Below are positions 1-7,280 of a DNA stretch of 34,715 bases, in pieces. The position numbers were made by a program, and so were the translations under genes. The notes under the pieces are model-generated. The model was not told the origin of the DNA. It ran no database searches and saw only the letters and a list, made by a program, of their open reading frames with translations. Source of the stretch: Nitrospirae bacterium GWB2_47_37. Lineage in GTDB: Bacteria > Nitrospirota > Thermodesulfovibrionia > Thermodesulfovibrionales > Dissulfurispiraceae. The DNA lies in the NCBI GenBank assembly GCA_001803635.1, contig MHDU01000047.1:1-34715 (forward strand), given 5' to 3'. Each line of letters opens with the position of its first letter. Positions within the stretch are counted from its first letter, which is position 1.

Positions 1-603
1 AAGAAATCGATGATCCAAATAAAGTTCATGTCGAAGACGATTGACGACTTCAGGAATTTCTTCAGGCCCGATAAGGAAAGACAGGCATTTGATGTAAAAC
101 TTGCCGCAGGGGATGTCCTTTCTATGCTGTCGGCGCAATTAAAGTCAAACAACATCTCTTACCGCCTTACATGTCATGAGCATAACAAGACAGTCGAGGA
201 TTTCAGGGAAATAATCCCATGCGACGCCTTTAATATTGAGGGTTATCCGAATGAAATGAAGCAGGTGTTTATGAATATAGCAAACAACGCGAAAGACGCG
301 ATACTGCAAAGGCGTGAGGAAGGACTCATGCCGGCAGGTGAAAAGGGGTTAATAGCGTTTGATTTTGAGAAAGAGGGCGACAAGAAAGTCATAAGGATAA
401 CGGACAACGGCGGAGGCATACCCCAAGAGATAATTGACAGGGTATTCGACCCTTACTTTACGACCAAGGAACAGGGCAGGGGAACAGGCATAGGCCTTTA
501 TATGTCGAAGGTGATCATAGAAACCAATATGGGCGGCAGGCTCTCCGTGCGGAATATTGACGGCGGGGCGGAGTTCAGGATAGAGATAACAGTTAATGCC
601 TGA
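1..603 (+). CDS. Sensor histidine kinase, C-terminal part (5' truncated by window edge)
   Basis: The reading frame is open from base 1, so the gene begins upstream of the window; about 200 C-terminal residues are present. They hold the end of the dimerisation region and a full HATPase_c domain. The N box contains NIANNAKDAI, the G1 box is DNGGGIP, and the G2 box is GTGIGLYMSK. The phosphoacceptor His lies off the window. The protein is a close paralogue of the kinase at 5830-7248: the segments around TIDDFRNFF, YRLTCHEHNKT and FDPYFTT are shared almost word for word. By analogy it could also carry an HNOBA sensor domain, but that part is not visible. It sits 19 bases ahead of a receiver-kinase hybrid, the same order as the downstream pair. 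Confidence 0.93.
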   Translation, partial: KKSMIQIKFMSKTIDDFRNFFRPDKERQAFDVKLAAGDVLSMLSAQLKSNNISYRLTCHEHNKTVEDFREIIPCDAFNIEGYPNEMKQVFMNIANNAKDAILQRREEGLMPAGEKGLIAFDFEKEGDKKVIRITDNGGGIPQEIIDRVFDPYFTTKEQGRGTGIGLYMSKVIIETNMGGRLSVRNIDGGAEFRIEITVNA

Positions 604-622
604 TAGGGATATAGGAGGGGAG

Positions 623-1768
623 ATGGAAATCAATGAATCGGAAGATATACTGAAAGGGGTTGCCGTTCTTTTTGTCGAGGACGACGCCGACATCAGGGAG
701 CATCTCGCGGCATTTTTAAAAAGAAGAGTTAAAGACCTCTACACTGCGGTTAACGGCAAAGAGGGCTTTGAGCAGTTTGCCGGGCATAAGCCCGATATTG
801 TTGTTACGGATATAAACATGCCTGTGATGAACGGACTTGAAATGGCGGAGAGGATAAAAAGGATTGACGAACAAGTTCCCGTTATAGTTATAACCGCATA
901 TAACGATCAGAATTTTTTCATGGAGTCGATAGAAATAGGCGTAGACAGGTATATCTTAAAACCGGTAATAGCCGAAGACTTTTTAAGGGTCATCACTGAT
1001 GTTGCGGTTTCTCTCCGGCGGAAAAGGGAGGTGGAACTGCTCAGAAAAGCGCTTGATGACTCCATGAGGCTGCAATCCGTAGCGCAGCTTATAAAGGGAC
1101 TTTCCCACAATTTCAATAATATCCTTGTAGGAATAGTCGGCTATGCAGGACTGATAAGGATGAAACTGTCTCAGATCGAAAATAAAGAAATTTCCGAAAT
1201 ATTGAACTACCTTGACACCGTAGAAAAATCCGCCGGCAGGGCGTCGGAGCTTATAAGGCATTTGATGACATTTTCAGACAGGATTGAATGCGAAAAGAAC
1301 GATATTCATATCAATGACGTTGTCAGGCATGCGATTGAAATGATCGGATTATCATTTCCGAAAAACATAAGGATAGAAACCTCTCTTCCTGACGGCCTTC
1401 CATACATCAACGCAGACGGCAACAAACTGGAGCAGGCGATCCTTAATGTATGCCTGAACGCTAAGGAGGCGATGCCGGAAGGGGGCGAATTAAAAATAGA
1501 GACCTTCAGCAACACGGAAGGAATTACAGCAATAAAAATAGCCGATACGGGATGCGGCATGGATGAGGAGACAAAGAGGATGATGTTCGATCCCTTTTTC
1601 ACGACGAAGGGACTTGTAAGCCATCTCGGTCTGGGGCTGTCGATAACCATGAGCATAATCAGGCAGCACAACGGCTTTATACGCGTGGACAGCGCCGAAG
1701 GCAAAGGCACGGTTTTTACAATCTATCTGCCTGTTTCAAGGGCGGCGACCGCCGAGTTTATTGTTTAG
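623..1768 (+). CDS. Receiver-histidine kinase hybrid (REC then kinase)
   Basis: A 381-residue cytoplasmic protein. Residues about 10-130 form a receiver: acidic pocket VEDD (19-22), phosphoacceptor Asp63 in VTDINMP, and Lys113 in LKPV. A kinase transmitter follows, with H-box His162 in SHNFNN, N box LNVCLNAKEAMPEGG, G1 DTGCGMD and G2 GLGLS. There is no membrane segment. An ATG at 596 is in frame, but 623 is chosen because AGGAGGGG lies just upstream; the 596 start would overlap the preceding kinase and has no such site. The receiver probably takes phosphate from the preceding kinase and controls its own transmitter. No DNA-binding output is present. It is paralogous to the protein at 7281-8387. 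Confidence 0.92.
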   Translation: MEINESEDILKGVAVLFVEDDADIREHLAAFLKRRVKDLYTAVNGKEGFEQFAGHKPDIVVTDINMPVMNGLEMAERIKRIDEQVPVIVITAYNDQNFFMESIEIGVDRYILKPVIAEDFLRVITDVAVSLRRKREVELLRKALDDSMRLQSVAQLIKGLSHNFNNILVGIVGYAGLIRMKLSQIENKEISEILNYLDTVEKSAGRASELIRHLMTFSDRIECEKNDIHINDVVRHAIEMIGLSFPKNIRIETSLPDGLPYINADGNKLEQAILNVCLNAKEAMPEGGELKIETFSNTEGITAIKIADTGCGMDEETKRMMFDPFFTTKGLVSHLGLGLSITMSIIRQHNGFIRVDSAEGKGTVFTIYLPVSRAATAEFIV

Positions 1769-2263
1769 TTCCTCTAATTCCTTTCTTAATGCGCCGATCT
1801 GTTCCGTGGAGTCTTTCTGCATTCCTGCTATCATCTCCGTGCTTATTTTTTGGATTTCAGCCTCTCTTTCCCTTATCCTGCACAATATATCCCTGTCCCG
1901 CATCATCCTCTGAAACCTGAGCAGAAATTCGTCTACGGAAAAAGGCTTGCTTATAAATTCGCTCGCCCCGGCATCGACGGCCTTTGCAGCGGAATATGTA
2001 TCGGTAAAGCCCGTCATTATCATAATAGGCATATCCCTATTTTGCGATCGTATCTTTTCGGTTAAGGAGAGACCGTCCATTTCAGGCATGACAATATCGG
2101 TGATCACGGCGTCGAACTGACCGTTGCGATATTTGTCAAAGGCCTCTTTGCCGTTTGAAGCCGTTTCGCAAATGTGCCCTTTTGACGATAACAGAGGGAC
2201 AAGCAGACTTTTTATAATCTCTTCGTCGTCAACGATGAGAACATTATATCTGAAACATTCCAT
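1736..2263 (-). CDS. Single-domain response regulator with C-terminal coiled coil
   Basis: A 175-residue protein with a receiver over residues about 5-122: acidic pair in VDDEE (11-15), phosphoacceptor Asp56 in VITDIVMP, conserved Thr in MTGF, and Lys106 in SKPF. Residues about 130-172 are charged and heptad-like, so probably a coiled coil; no output domain is visible. It likely acts by protein-protein contact, as a phosphate sink or as an adaptor for the neighbouring kinases. The gene converges on the preceding hybrid kinase and their 3' ends overlap by about 33 bp. It is divergent from the periplasmic-protein operon that starts at 2486, so the 2264-2485 gap probably holds promoters for both directions. 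Confidence 0.92.
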   Translation of the reverse strand: MECFRYNVLIVDDEEIIKSLLVPLLSSKGHICETASNGKEAFDKYRNGQFDAVITDIVMPEMDGLSLTEKIRSQNRDMPIMIMTGFTDTYSAAKAVDAGASEFISKPFSVDEFLLRFQRMMRDRDILCRIREREAEIQKISTEMIAGMQKDSTEQIGALRKELEELNNKLGGRRP

Positions 2264-2321
2264 ATTTTAAGCTTAAAACAATTTTATGTTTTATTTCAAA
2301 TAGGTTAAGGCATATAAGTAA

Positions 2322-2339
2322 TTTTCATGTTCGTGAAAA
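2322..2339. promoter_or_regulatory. Candidate operator dyad in the divergent intergenic region
   Basis: TTTTCA and TGAAAA are separated by six bases, making a perfect 6-bp dyad between the divergently transcribed response-regulator gene and the periplasmic-protein operon. Its position would suit a regulator of either promoter. The call rests only on symmetry and location, and AT-rich dyads of this size can occur by chance. Confidence 0.3.
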
Positions 2340-2410
2340 ATATTGCGGATTCGTGTTATTTTAAGATAAATAAGGGATAAGCGTTATCGCCGACCGCAAA
2401 AGATAAACAG

Positions 2411-2419
2411 TGATATAAT
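2411..2419 (+). promoter_or_regulatory. Extended -10 promoter for the sensory operon
   Basis: TGA-TATAAT is a perfect extended -10 element (TGn plus consensus hexamer) located 67 bases before the start of the periplasmic-protein gene. No good -35 hexamer is visible 16-18 bases upstream, which is usual for extended -10 promoters. A short hairpin (ATAGC 2442-2446 with GCTAT 2451-2455) would lie in the 5' leader. It is the only convincing promoter for the 2486-8387 gene run. Confidence 0.55.
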
Positions 2420-2485
2420 TTTATTAAGGAATAGGGGGCTTATAGCTCTGGCTATGGTCTGCCATGAAAATAAGGAGGGATATAG

Positions 2486-3676
2486 ATGAAAAAGACCGTA
2501 TCGATTCTGATAACCGTCATGTTGGCATGTTTCTGTATTTTAAATATTTCTTTCGCTGCGGACAACATAATATATATCGGCCTCGATGCGGAATTCGGAC
2601 ACGCCACAAGCACATCTGACGACGCGATAAAGCGCGGAATCCTTATAGCAATTGACGAGATCAACCGCGCGGGAGGGGTGCTCGGCGGAAAAAAACTGGA
2701 GCTGATAGAAAAAGATAACCGCTCTGTGCCTGCTCGCGGCGTGCAGAACACTAAAGACCTTGCCGACGTCAAAAACCTTGTCGCTGTTTTCTGCGGGAAA
2801 TTCACGCCGGTGGTTTTAGAAACAATTCCCGTTATTCATCAAATTGGGCTTCCGCTTCTGGACCCGTGGGCCGCTCATGACAAGATAATAGACAATGGTT
2901 ACAGTCCCAATTACGCATTCAGGCTTGGGCTGAGAGACAGTTGGGCTATTGCCGCAATGATGCGTCATGCTGAAAAAAAGGGGGCCAAACGGGTCGGCAT
3001 GCTGACCCCTATCACAAGCTGGGGAAGGGGCAATCACGAGGCAGCGCAGAAATATGCGGCAGCGAATCCTCAAATTACAATCACGAATGTGCAGTGGTAT
3101 AGCTGGGGAGAAAAAACTCTAATAGACAAATATAACGCATTAAGGAAATCCGGAGCAGAGGCGGTTATCCTTATTGCCAACGAAGGCGAAGGCTCTCTCC
3201 TCGTGCGGGAGGTTGCGTCCCTGCCCGAAAAAGAGCGTCTGCCTATCATAAGCCACTGGGGCATCAGCGGCGGAGACTTCCCCGCGCTTACAGGCACTGC
3301 CCTTCAGAAGGTTGATTTCTCGGTAGTGCAGACATACAGCTTTTTCGATGCGCCTGAAAGCGAAAAGGTAAAAAAGATACTCTCGATAGCGAAAAGACTC
3401 TTCAACATAAAGGAATTAAAAGACATCAAATCTCCGGTGGGGCTCGCGCATGCCTATGACCTTACGCACATTCTGGCAAGGGCTATCAACATCGCAGGAA
3501 GCGGCGACCGCAAGGCAGTCCGCAACGCAATAGAACAGGTAAAAGATTACGACGGCCTCATAAAGTTTTACAAACAGCCGTTTACTGATGCGAGACACGA
3601 GGCGCTTTCTCCGGATGATGTGTTTATGGCCAAATTCAGGGCCGACGGCGCAATCATAAGGATATATGACAGATAA
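2486..3676 (+). CDS. Periplasmic ligand-binding protein, branched-chain amino acid/LivK type
   Basis: A 396-residue type I periplasmic binding protein (Peripla_BP_6 / LivK-like fold). It has a clear Sec signal peptide: basic MKK, hydrophobic run to about residue 20, and likely cleavage after SFAA near 24-25. The mature part starts IIYIGLDAEFGHAT and continues with KRGILIAIDEINRAGGVLGG, typical of the family. AGGAGGG sits six bases before the ATG. No ABC permease or ATPase is nearby. The next gene overlaps by 11 bp and encodes a membrane sensor, so this protein more likely presents a ligand to that sensor than feeds a transporter. The ligand cannot be told from sequence. Confidence 0.9.
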   Translation: MKKTVSILITVMLACFCILNISFAADNIIYIGLDAEFGHATSTSDDAIKRGILIAIDEINRAGGVLGGKKLELIEKDNRSVPARGVQNTKDLADVKNLVAVFCGKFTPVVLETIPVIHQIGLPLLDPWAAHDKIIDNGYSPNYAFRLGLRDSWAIAAMMRHAEKKGAKRVGMLTPITSWGRGNHEAAQKYAAANPQITITNVQWYSWGEKTLIDKYNALRKSGAEAVILIANEGEGSLLVREVASLPEKERLPIISHWGISGGDFPALTGTALQKVDFSVVQTYSFFDAPESEKVKKILSIAKRLFNIKELKDIKSPVGLAHAYDLTHILARAINIAGSGDRKAVRNAIEQVKDYDGLIKFYKQPFTDARHEALSPDDVFMAKFRADGAIIRIYDR

Positions 3677-5270
3677 ACAAAATATTAAAACATCTTCCGG
3701 TTATTTCGGAAGGCTGTTTGGCGCAAGCATCTCAACCCGCATAGCCTTTGCGTCCGTGTGCATTGTCATGTTAATAGCCCTGCTCATAGGCTCGGTTTCT
3801 CATATCTTCATACGCTCATATATAATGGAACGGTCTGCGGTTGCAATGGAGCATAATGCCGCTTTTGCAAGACAGAGGCTTGAATATTCGCTTAACGCTA
3901 TAATCCATGATGTTTCCAGCATGTCCGGCAATCTTATCCTCTCCAACGCCCTCGTGGATTCTCAGGGAAGGGACATATATATCCTGCCGTTTTTGAAGGG
4001 CTACAAGATGCCCGAAGGGATAACCTTTGCGCTCACGCTCTGCGATTTTCAGGGCATGCCAATCGCGTCCGGCACGAAAGACAATCCTCCTCCATATAAA
4101 AAACCTGAGATGCTGAAACAGACGCTGAGCAAAGGACTCCCTTATACGGAGATAACAGGAGACCCCCCAAACCCTAATCTGCTTATTGCGTATCCTGTTT
4201 TCTACGGAGCAACAAATAAGCCCGAAGGCATTATTGTAATGGAGATATGCCTCAAAGATATCTTTGACAGGATGGCCTCGACAATCGGCGGCGATACGCG
4301 TAGAAGCATCCGCATTACAAGCGGAGATGCGCTTATATGGACAAACGGCGCAGAGAAAGAAAAGAATTCCGTCATGATCGCAAAAATGCCGAATCTTAAA
4401 GAGCCTTTAAAGGGACTGAACTTAAGGATAGAACTGGCAGAACGACATGCTATACCTTTGAGGAATCTATATGTCTCTTTTATTGTAATAGGGATACTAA
4501 CTCTCGCCCTGACGATTATTTTATCAAGGGCAATCGCCGTGCGCCTTACGAAGAGGCTTGTTGACCTGAGCGAGATCGCAGACCGTATCACGGAAAGCGG
4601 TTTGCCGGATCGGACAGTAAAAGTGGAGGGCAGCGATGAGATCGGGAAGCTCGCCTCTGCGCTTAATAGAATGCTTGAAAAACTGAAGGCCTCGCATGAT
4701 GACCTCGAACGTCTCGTCGGAGAGCGGACTTCAGCCCTCAAGGAGAGGGAAAATTTTCTCCGGACCATTATTGAGACCGAGCCGGAGTGTGTAAAACTCC
4801 TCAATCCGGACTGCGCCCTCCTGACCATGAATTCCGCCGGGCTGTCCATGATAGAGGCCGATTCCCTCGAACAGGTGAAGGGCAAATCGATTCTGCCTCT
4901 CGTGGCTCCCGACTATGTCGAGGCATTCAAAAGGCATGTCGAAGATGTCTTCCACGGCCGGCATGTAACTCTGGAGTTCGAAATAATCGGACTGAAGGGC
5001 ACACGGCGCCGGCTCGACATGCATGCGGTGCCTTTGTGCAACAGCAGTAACGAGATCATCGCTCTCCTCGGTATAACCCGCGATATTACACATAGAAAGA
5101 AGACCGAAGAGAAACTTAAAGACTATATACAAGAGATCGAAAGGTTTAACCGGTTGGCGGTCGGCAGGGAGGAAAGGATGATCGAATTAAAAAAAGAGAT
5201 CAACGAACTCCTCCAATCTATGGGGAAAGAGGAAAAATATAAGATTGCAGAGGGGGGAAAGGAGGTCTAA
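3666..5270 (+). CDS. Membrane sensor: extracytoplasmic Cache-like domain, HAMP, PAS, no kinase domain
   Basis: A 534-residue inner-membrane protein. It has a first transmembrane helix at about 26-49, an extracytoplasmic region at about 50-267 resembling single-Cache domains, and a second helix at about 268-288. A HAMP linker (about 289-343, with DEIGKLASALNRM) and a coiled coil follow. A PAS domain at about 362-477 ends in GITRDITHRKK, and the C-terminal tail is helical (NRLAVGREERMIELKKEIN). It stops there: no HisKA, HATPase, cyclase, GGDEF/EAL or chemotaxis output domain is present. Its start overlaps the periplasmic-protein gene by 11 bp, and its stop lies four bases before the H-NOX start. 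It probably passes a periplasmic signal to the separate kinase encoded downstream. Confidence 0.88.
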   Translation: MTDKQNIKTSSGYFGRLFGASISTRIAFASVCIVMLIALLIGSVSHIFIRSYIMERSAVAMEHNAAFARQRLEYSLNAIIHDVSSMSGNLILSNALVDSQGRDIYILPFLKGYKMPEGITFALTLCDFQGMPIASGTKDNPPPYKKPEMLKQTLSKGLPYTEITGDPPNPNLLIAYPVFYGATNKPEGIIVMEICLKDIFDRMASTIGGDTRRSIRITSGDALIWTNGAEKEKNSVMIAKMPNLKEPLKGLNLRIELAERHAIPLRNLYVSFIVIGILTLALTIILSRAIAVRLTKRLVDLSEIADRITESGLPDRTVKVEGSDEIGKLASALNRMLEKLKASHDDLERLVGERTSALKERENFLRTIIETEPECVKLLNPDCALLTMNSAGLSMIEADSLEQVKGKSILPLVAPDYVEAFKRHVEDVFHGRHVTLEFEIIGLKGTRRRLDMHAVPLCNSSNEIIALLGITRDITHRKKTEEKLKDYIQEIERFNRLAVGREERMIELKKEINELLQSMGKEEKYKIAEGGKEV

Positions 5271-5274
5271 CGGG

Positions 5275-5814
5275 ATGAAAGGCGTTATCAATAAGGGTAT
5301 AAAGGAGATGATAGAAGCGCAGCACGGCATCGACAAATGGGAGGAGGTCAGGAAGAACGCGGGCTGCGAAGATATATTTTTTTCCGTAACTGAAGATTAT
5401 CCCGATGATCTTACCATAAGGCTTTTTCAATCGGCAGGCGAGGCGCTCTCGATGTCCGTGGAAGATTTAATGATGGAGTTCGGGAAATTCTGGATAAACG
5501 AGACCGGCAGGAAGACATATCCGCAGATATTTCAGATCGCAGGGAAAGATGCTCGGAATTTTCTCAGAAATATGAACCGTATACACCTTCAAGCGACGCA
5601 GAGCATTCCTGATGCGGCCCCGCCCCGATTCGAATATGACGATCTGCCTGACGGGAGGCTCGCCATGCATTATTTCGGAAGGAAGGAAACGATTTCCATG
5701 CTGAAAGGGCTTATATTAGGCGTAGGCATATATTTCAATCAGGATATGGAGATAGAGGAAAAGCACGGAATGAGAGACGGCGCATCATGCACAATCATGG
5801 TAAGATTCAAATAG
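5275..5814 (+). CDS. Stand-alone H-NOX (HNOB) heme nitric-oxide/oxygen-binding protein
   Basis: A 179-residue soluble protein covering a complete H-NOX domain. The family opening MKGVINKGIKEMI, the YPDDLTIRL segment and MNRIHLQ are all present, with His104 as the expected proximal heme ligand. Next come IPDAAPPRF and a C-terminal GLILGVGIYF helix. The heme-propionate motif Y-x-S-x-R is altered to Y133-F-G135-R-K137, which is unusual. The distal-pocket Tyr used for oxygen binding in the Thermoanaerobacter (now Caldanaerobacter) protein aligns with Met142, so an NO-type rather than O2-type sensor is inferred. The start is ATG 5275 with GGAGGT eight bases upstream. An HNOBA-domain kinase follows after 15 bases and is the obvious partner. 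Confidence 0.9.
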   Translation: MKGVINKGIKEMIEAQHGIDKWEEVRKNAGCEDIFFSVTEDYPDDLTIRLFQSAGEALSMSVEDLMMEFGKFWINETGRKTYPQIFQIAGKDARNFLRNMNRIHLQATQSIPDAAPPRFEYDDLPDGRLAMHYFGRKETISMLKGLILGVGIYFNQDMEIEEKHGMRDGASCTIMVRFK

Positions 5815-5829
5815 GGACAGGATGATTTA

Positions 5830-7248
5830 ATGGATATAACTATCGACATATCGGTTTTGACGGCCTTTTATCCTTATGCCGTCCTTCTGGATGGGGATTC
5901 CAAAATTTTATGGGCAAGTCTTCTGATGAAAAAGACGCTGACTTACGACCCGGAAGGAAAAAAAATTACGGAGATATTTAATCTTCCGGAATCATGCAGC
6001 GACGTTAAAGACCTCATGCCTTTCTGCCGTGAGATGTTTAGGCTGGAGATAAAATCGTCTCATGGGCGGCTCCCGATTCGTGCGGTATGCCTATGTTCTA
6101 AAGAAGGGGATATTACCGGCATAGCCGGAATGCTTGACATCGGTTGTATAGATCAGCTTGCCGGATTCAATATAGATATTAATGATTTTCACTTCAACGA
6201 TCCCATTATAGATATGCTGTTTCTACGCAGCGAATTGAAAACGGTAAAAGCAGACATTCATAATGCTATAACTAAGGTGAGGCAAAAACAGCTTGAATTT
6301 CAAACAACAGAGTCTTACCGGCAGCAGCTCGATGAAAAGCTGAACGAACTCCAAAAACAGCGCTCGGCAATGCTGAACATACTGGAAGACATGGAGGCCG
6401 GGAGGAAGAAGCTTCGTGAACTCAATATAACACTTGAGGGTCGCGTCAAAAGCGAAATCGACAAAAGACAGGAAAAAGAACAGATGCTTGCCCACCAGAG
6501 CCGCCTTGCCGCGATGGGAGAGATGATAGGGGCTATTGCGCATCAATGGAGGCAGCCGCTAAACGCGTTGGGGCTTATAATTCAGGATATAAAGGACGCG
6601 TATGAGTTCGGAGAGCTTGATAAAAGTTATATTTCCAACTCTGTAGAAAAGGCAATGAAACAGATACAGTTTATGTCGAGGACTATAGACGATTTCAGGA
6701 ACTTCTTCAGGCATGATAAAGAGAAAAAGCCCTTTGATGTCAAGCAGGCTGCCGGAGATGCCTTATCGTTGCTTGCGGCGCAACTGAAGTCAAACGATAT
6801 CTCATACCGTCTTACCTGCCATGAGCACAATAAAACCTTTGAAGATTTTACAGAGATCATTCCCTGCAAAGAGTTTTTAATAGAGGGGTATGAAAATGAA
6901 CTGAGACAGGTATTTTTAAATATTATAAACAACGCAAAGGATGCGATATTGGACGGAAGAGAAAGAGGGCTTATGCCGGCCGGAGAGAAAGGGCGTATAG
7001 CCTTAGACTTTGAAAGGGAAGGAGACAAAGTCATTATCCGAATAAGCGACAACGGAGGCGGCATACCGGAAGGCATAAGTGACAGGATATTCGACCCCTA
7101 TTTCACCACCAGAGAACAAGGCAAAGGCACAGGTATAGGGTTATATATGACGAAGATGATAATAGAGCAGAACATGGGCGGCAGGCTTTATGCAGAAAAT
7201 AAAGACGAGGGGGCGGTATTTATAATAGAACTGCATATGAAGGGATAA
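5830..7248 (+). CDS. HNOBA-coiled-coil-histidine kinase, partner of H-NOX (HnoK-like)
   Basis: A 472-residue soluble kinase. Residues about 1-135 match the heme-NO-binding-associated (HNOBA, PAS-like) domain of soluble guanylate cyclases: FYPYAVLLDGDSKIL at the start, then LAGFNIDINDFHFNDP and FLRSEL at the end. A coiled coil (about 132-225) follows. The transmitter has His238 in AIAHQWRQPLNALG, N box LNIINNAKDAI, G1 SDNGGGIP (407-411) and G2 GTGIGLYM. The layout copies soluble guanylate cyclase with the cyclase replaced by a kinase and the H-NOX encoded separately. The start is ATG 5830 with AGGA seven bases before it. It should phosphorylate the receiver of the next gene. It is a close paralogue of the truncated kinase at 1-603. 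Confidence 0.9.
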   Translation: MDITIDISVLTAFYPYAVLLDGDSKILWASLLMKKTLTYDPEGKKITEIFNLPESCSDVKDLMPFCREMFRLEIKSSHGRLPIRAVCLCSKEGDITGIAGMLDIGCIDQLAGFNIDINDFHFNDPIIDMLFLRSELKTVKADIHNAITKVRQKQLEFQTTESYRQQLDEKLNELQKQRSAMLNILEDMEAGRKKLRELNITLEGRVKSEIDKRQEKEQMLAHQSRLAAMGEMIGAIAHQWRQPLNALGLIIQDIKDAYEFGELDKSYISNSVEKAMKQIQFMSRTIDDFRNFFRHDKEKKPFDVKQAAGDALSLLAAQLKSNDISYRLTCHEHNKTFEDFTEIIPCKEFLIEGYENELRQVFLNIINNAKDAILDGRERGLMPAGEKGRIALDFEREGDKVIIRISDNGGGIPEGISDRIFDPYFTTREQGKGTGIGLYMTKMIIEQNMGGRLYAENKDEGAVFIIELHMKG

Positions 7249-7280
7249 AGTTTTTTCAAAGGCGGTTAGGGAAATGAAGA

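Noticed and set aside
349-693. 114-codon minus-strand frame over the first kinase
   Set aside because: Shadow of the strong plus-strand kinase frame; no start signal and no domain.
2486-3676. Component of an amino-acid ABC importer
   Set aside because: No permease or ATPase gene follows; the gene overlaps a sensor gene instead, so a sensory role fits better.
4202-4885. 227-codon minus-strand frame inside the membrane sensor gene
   Set aside because: Ser/Arg-rich antisense frame with no ribosome-binding site; the plus strand has clear HAMP and PAS motifs.
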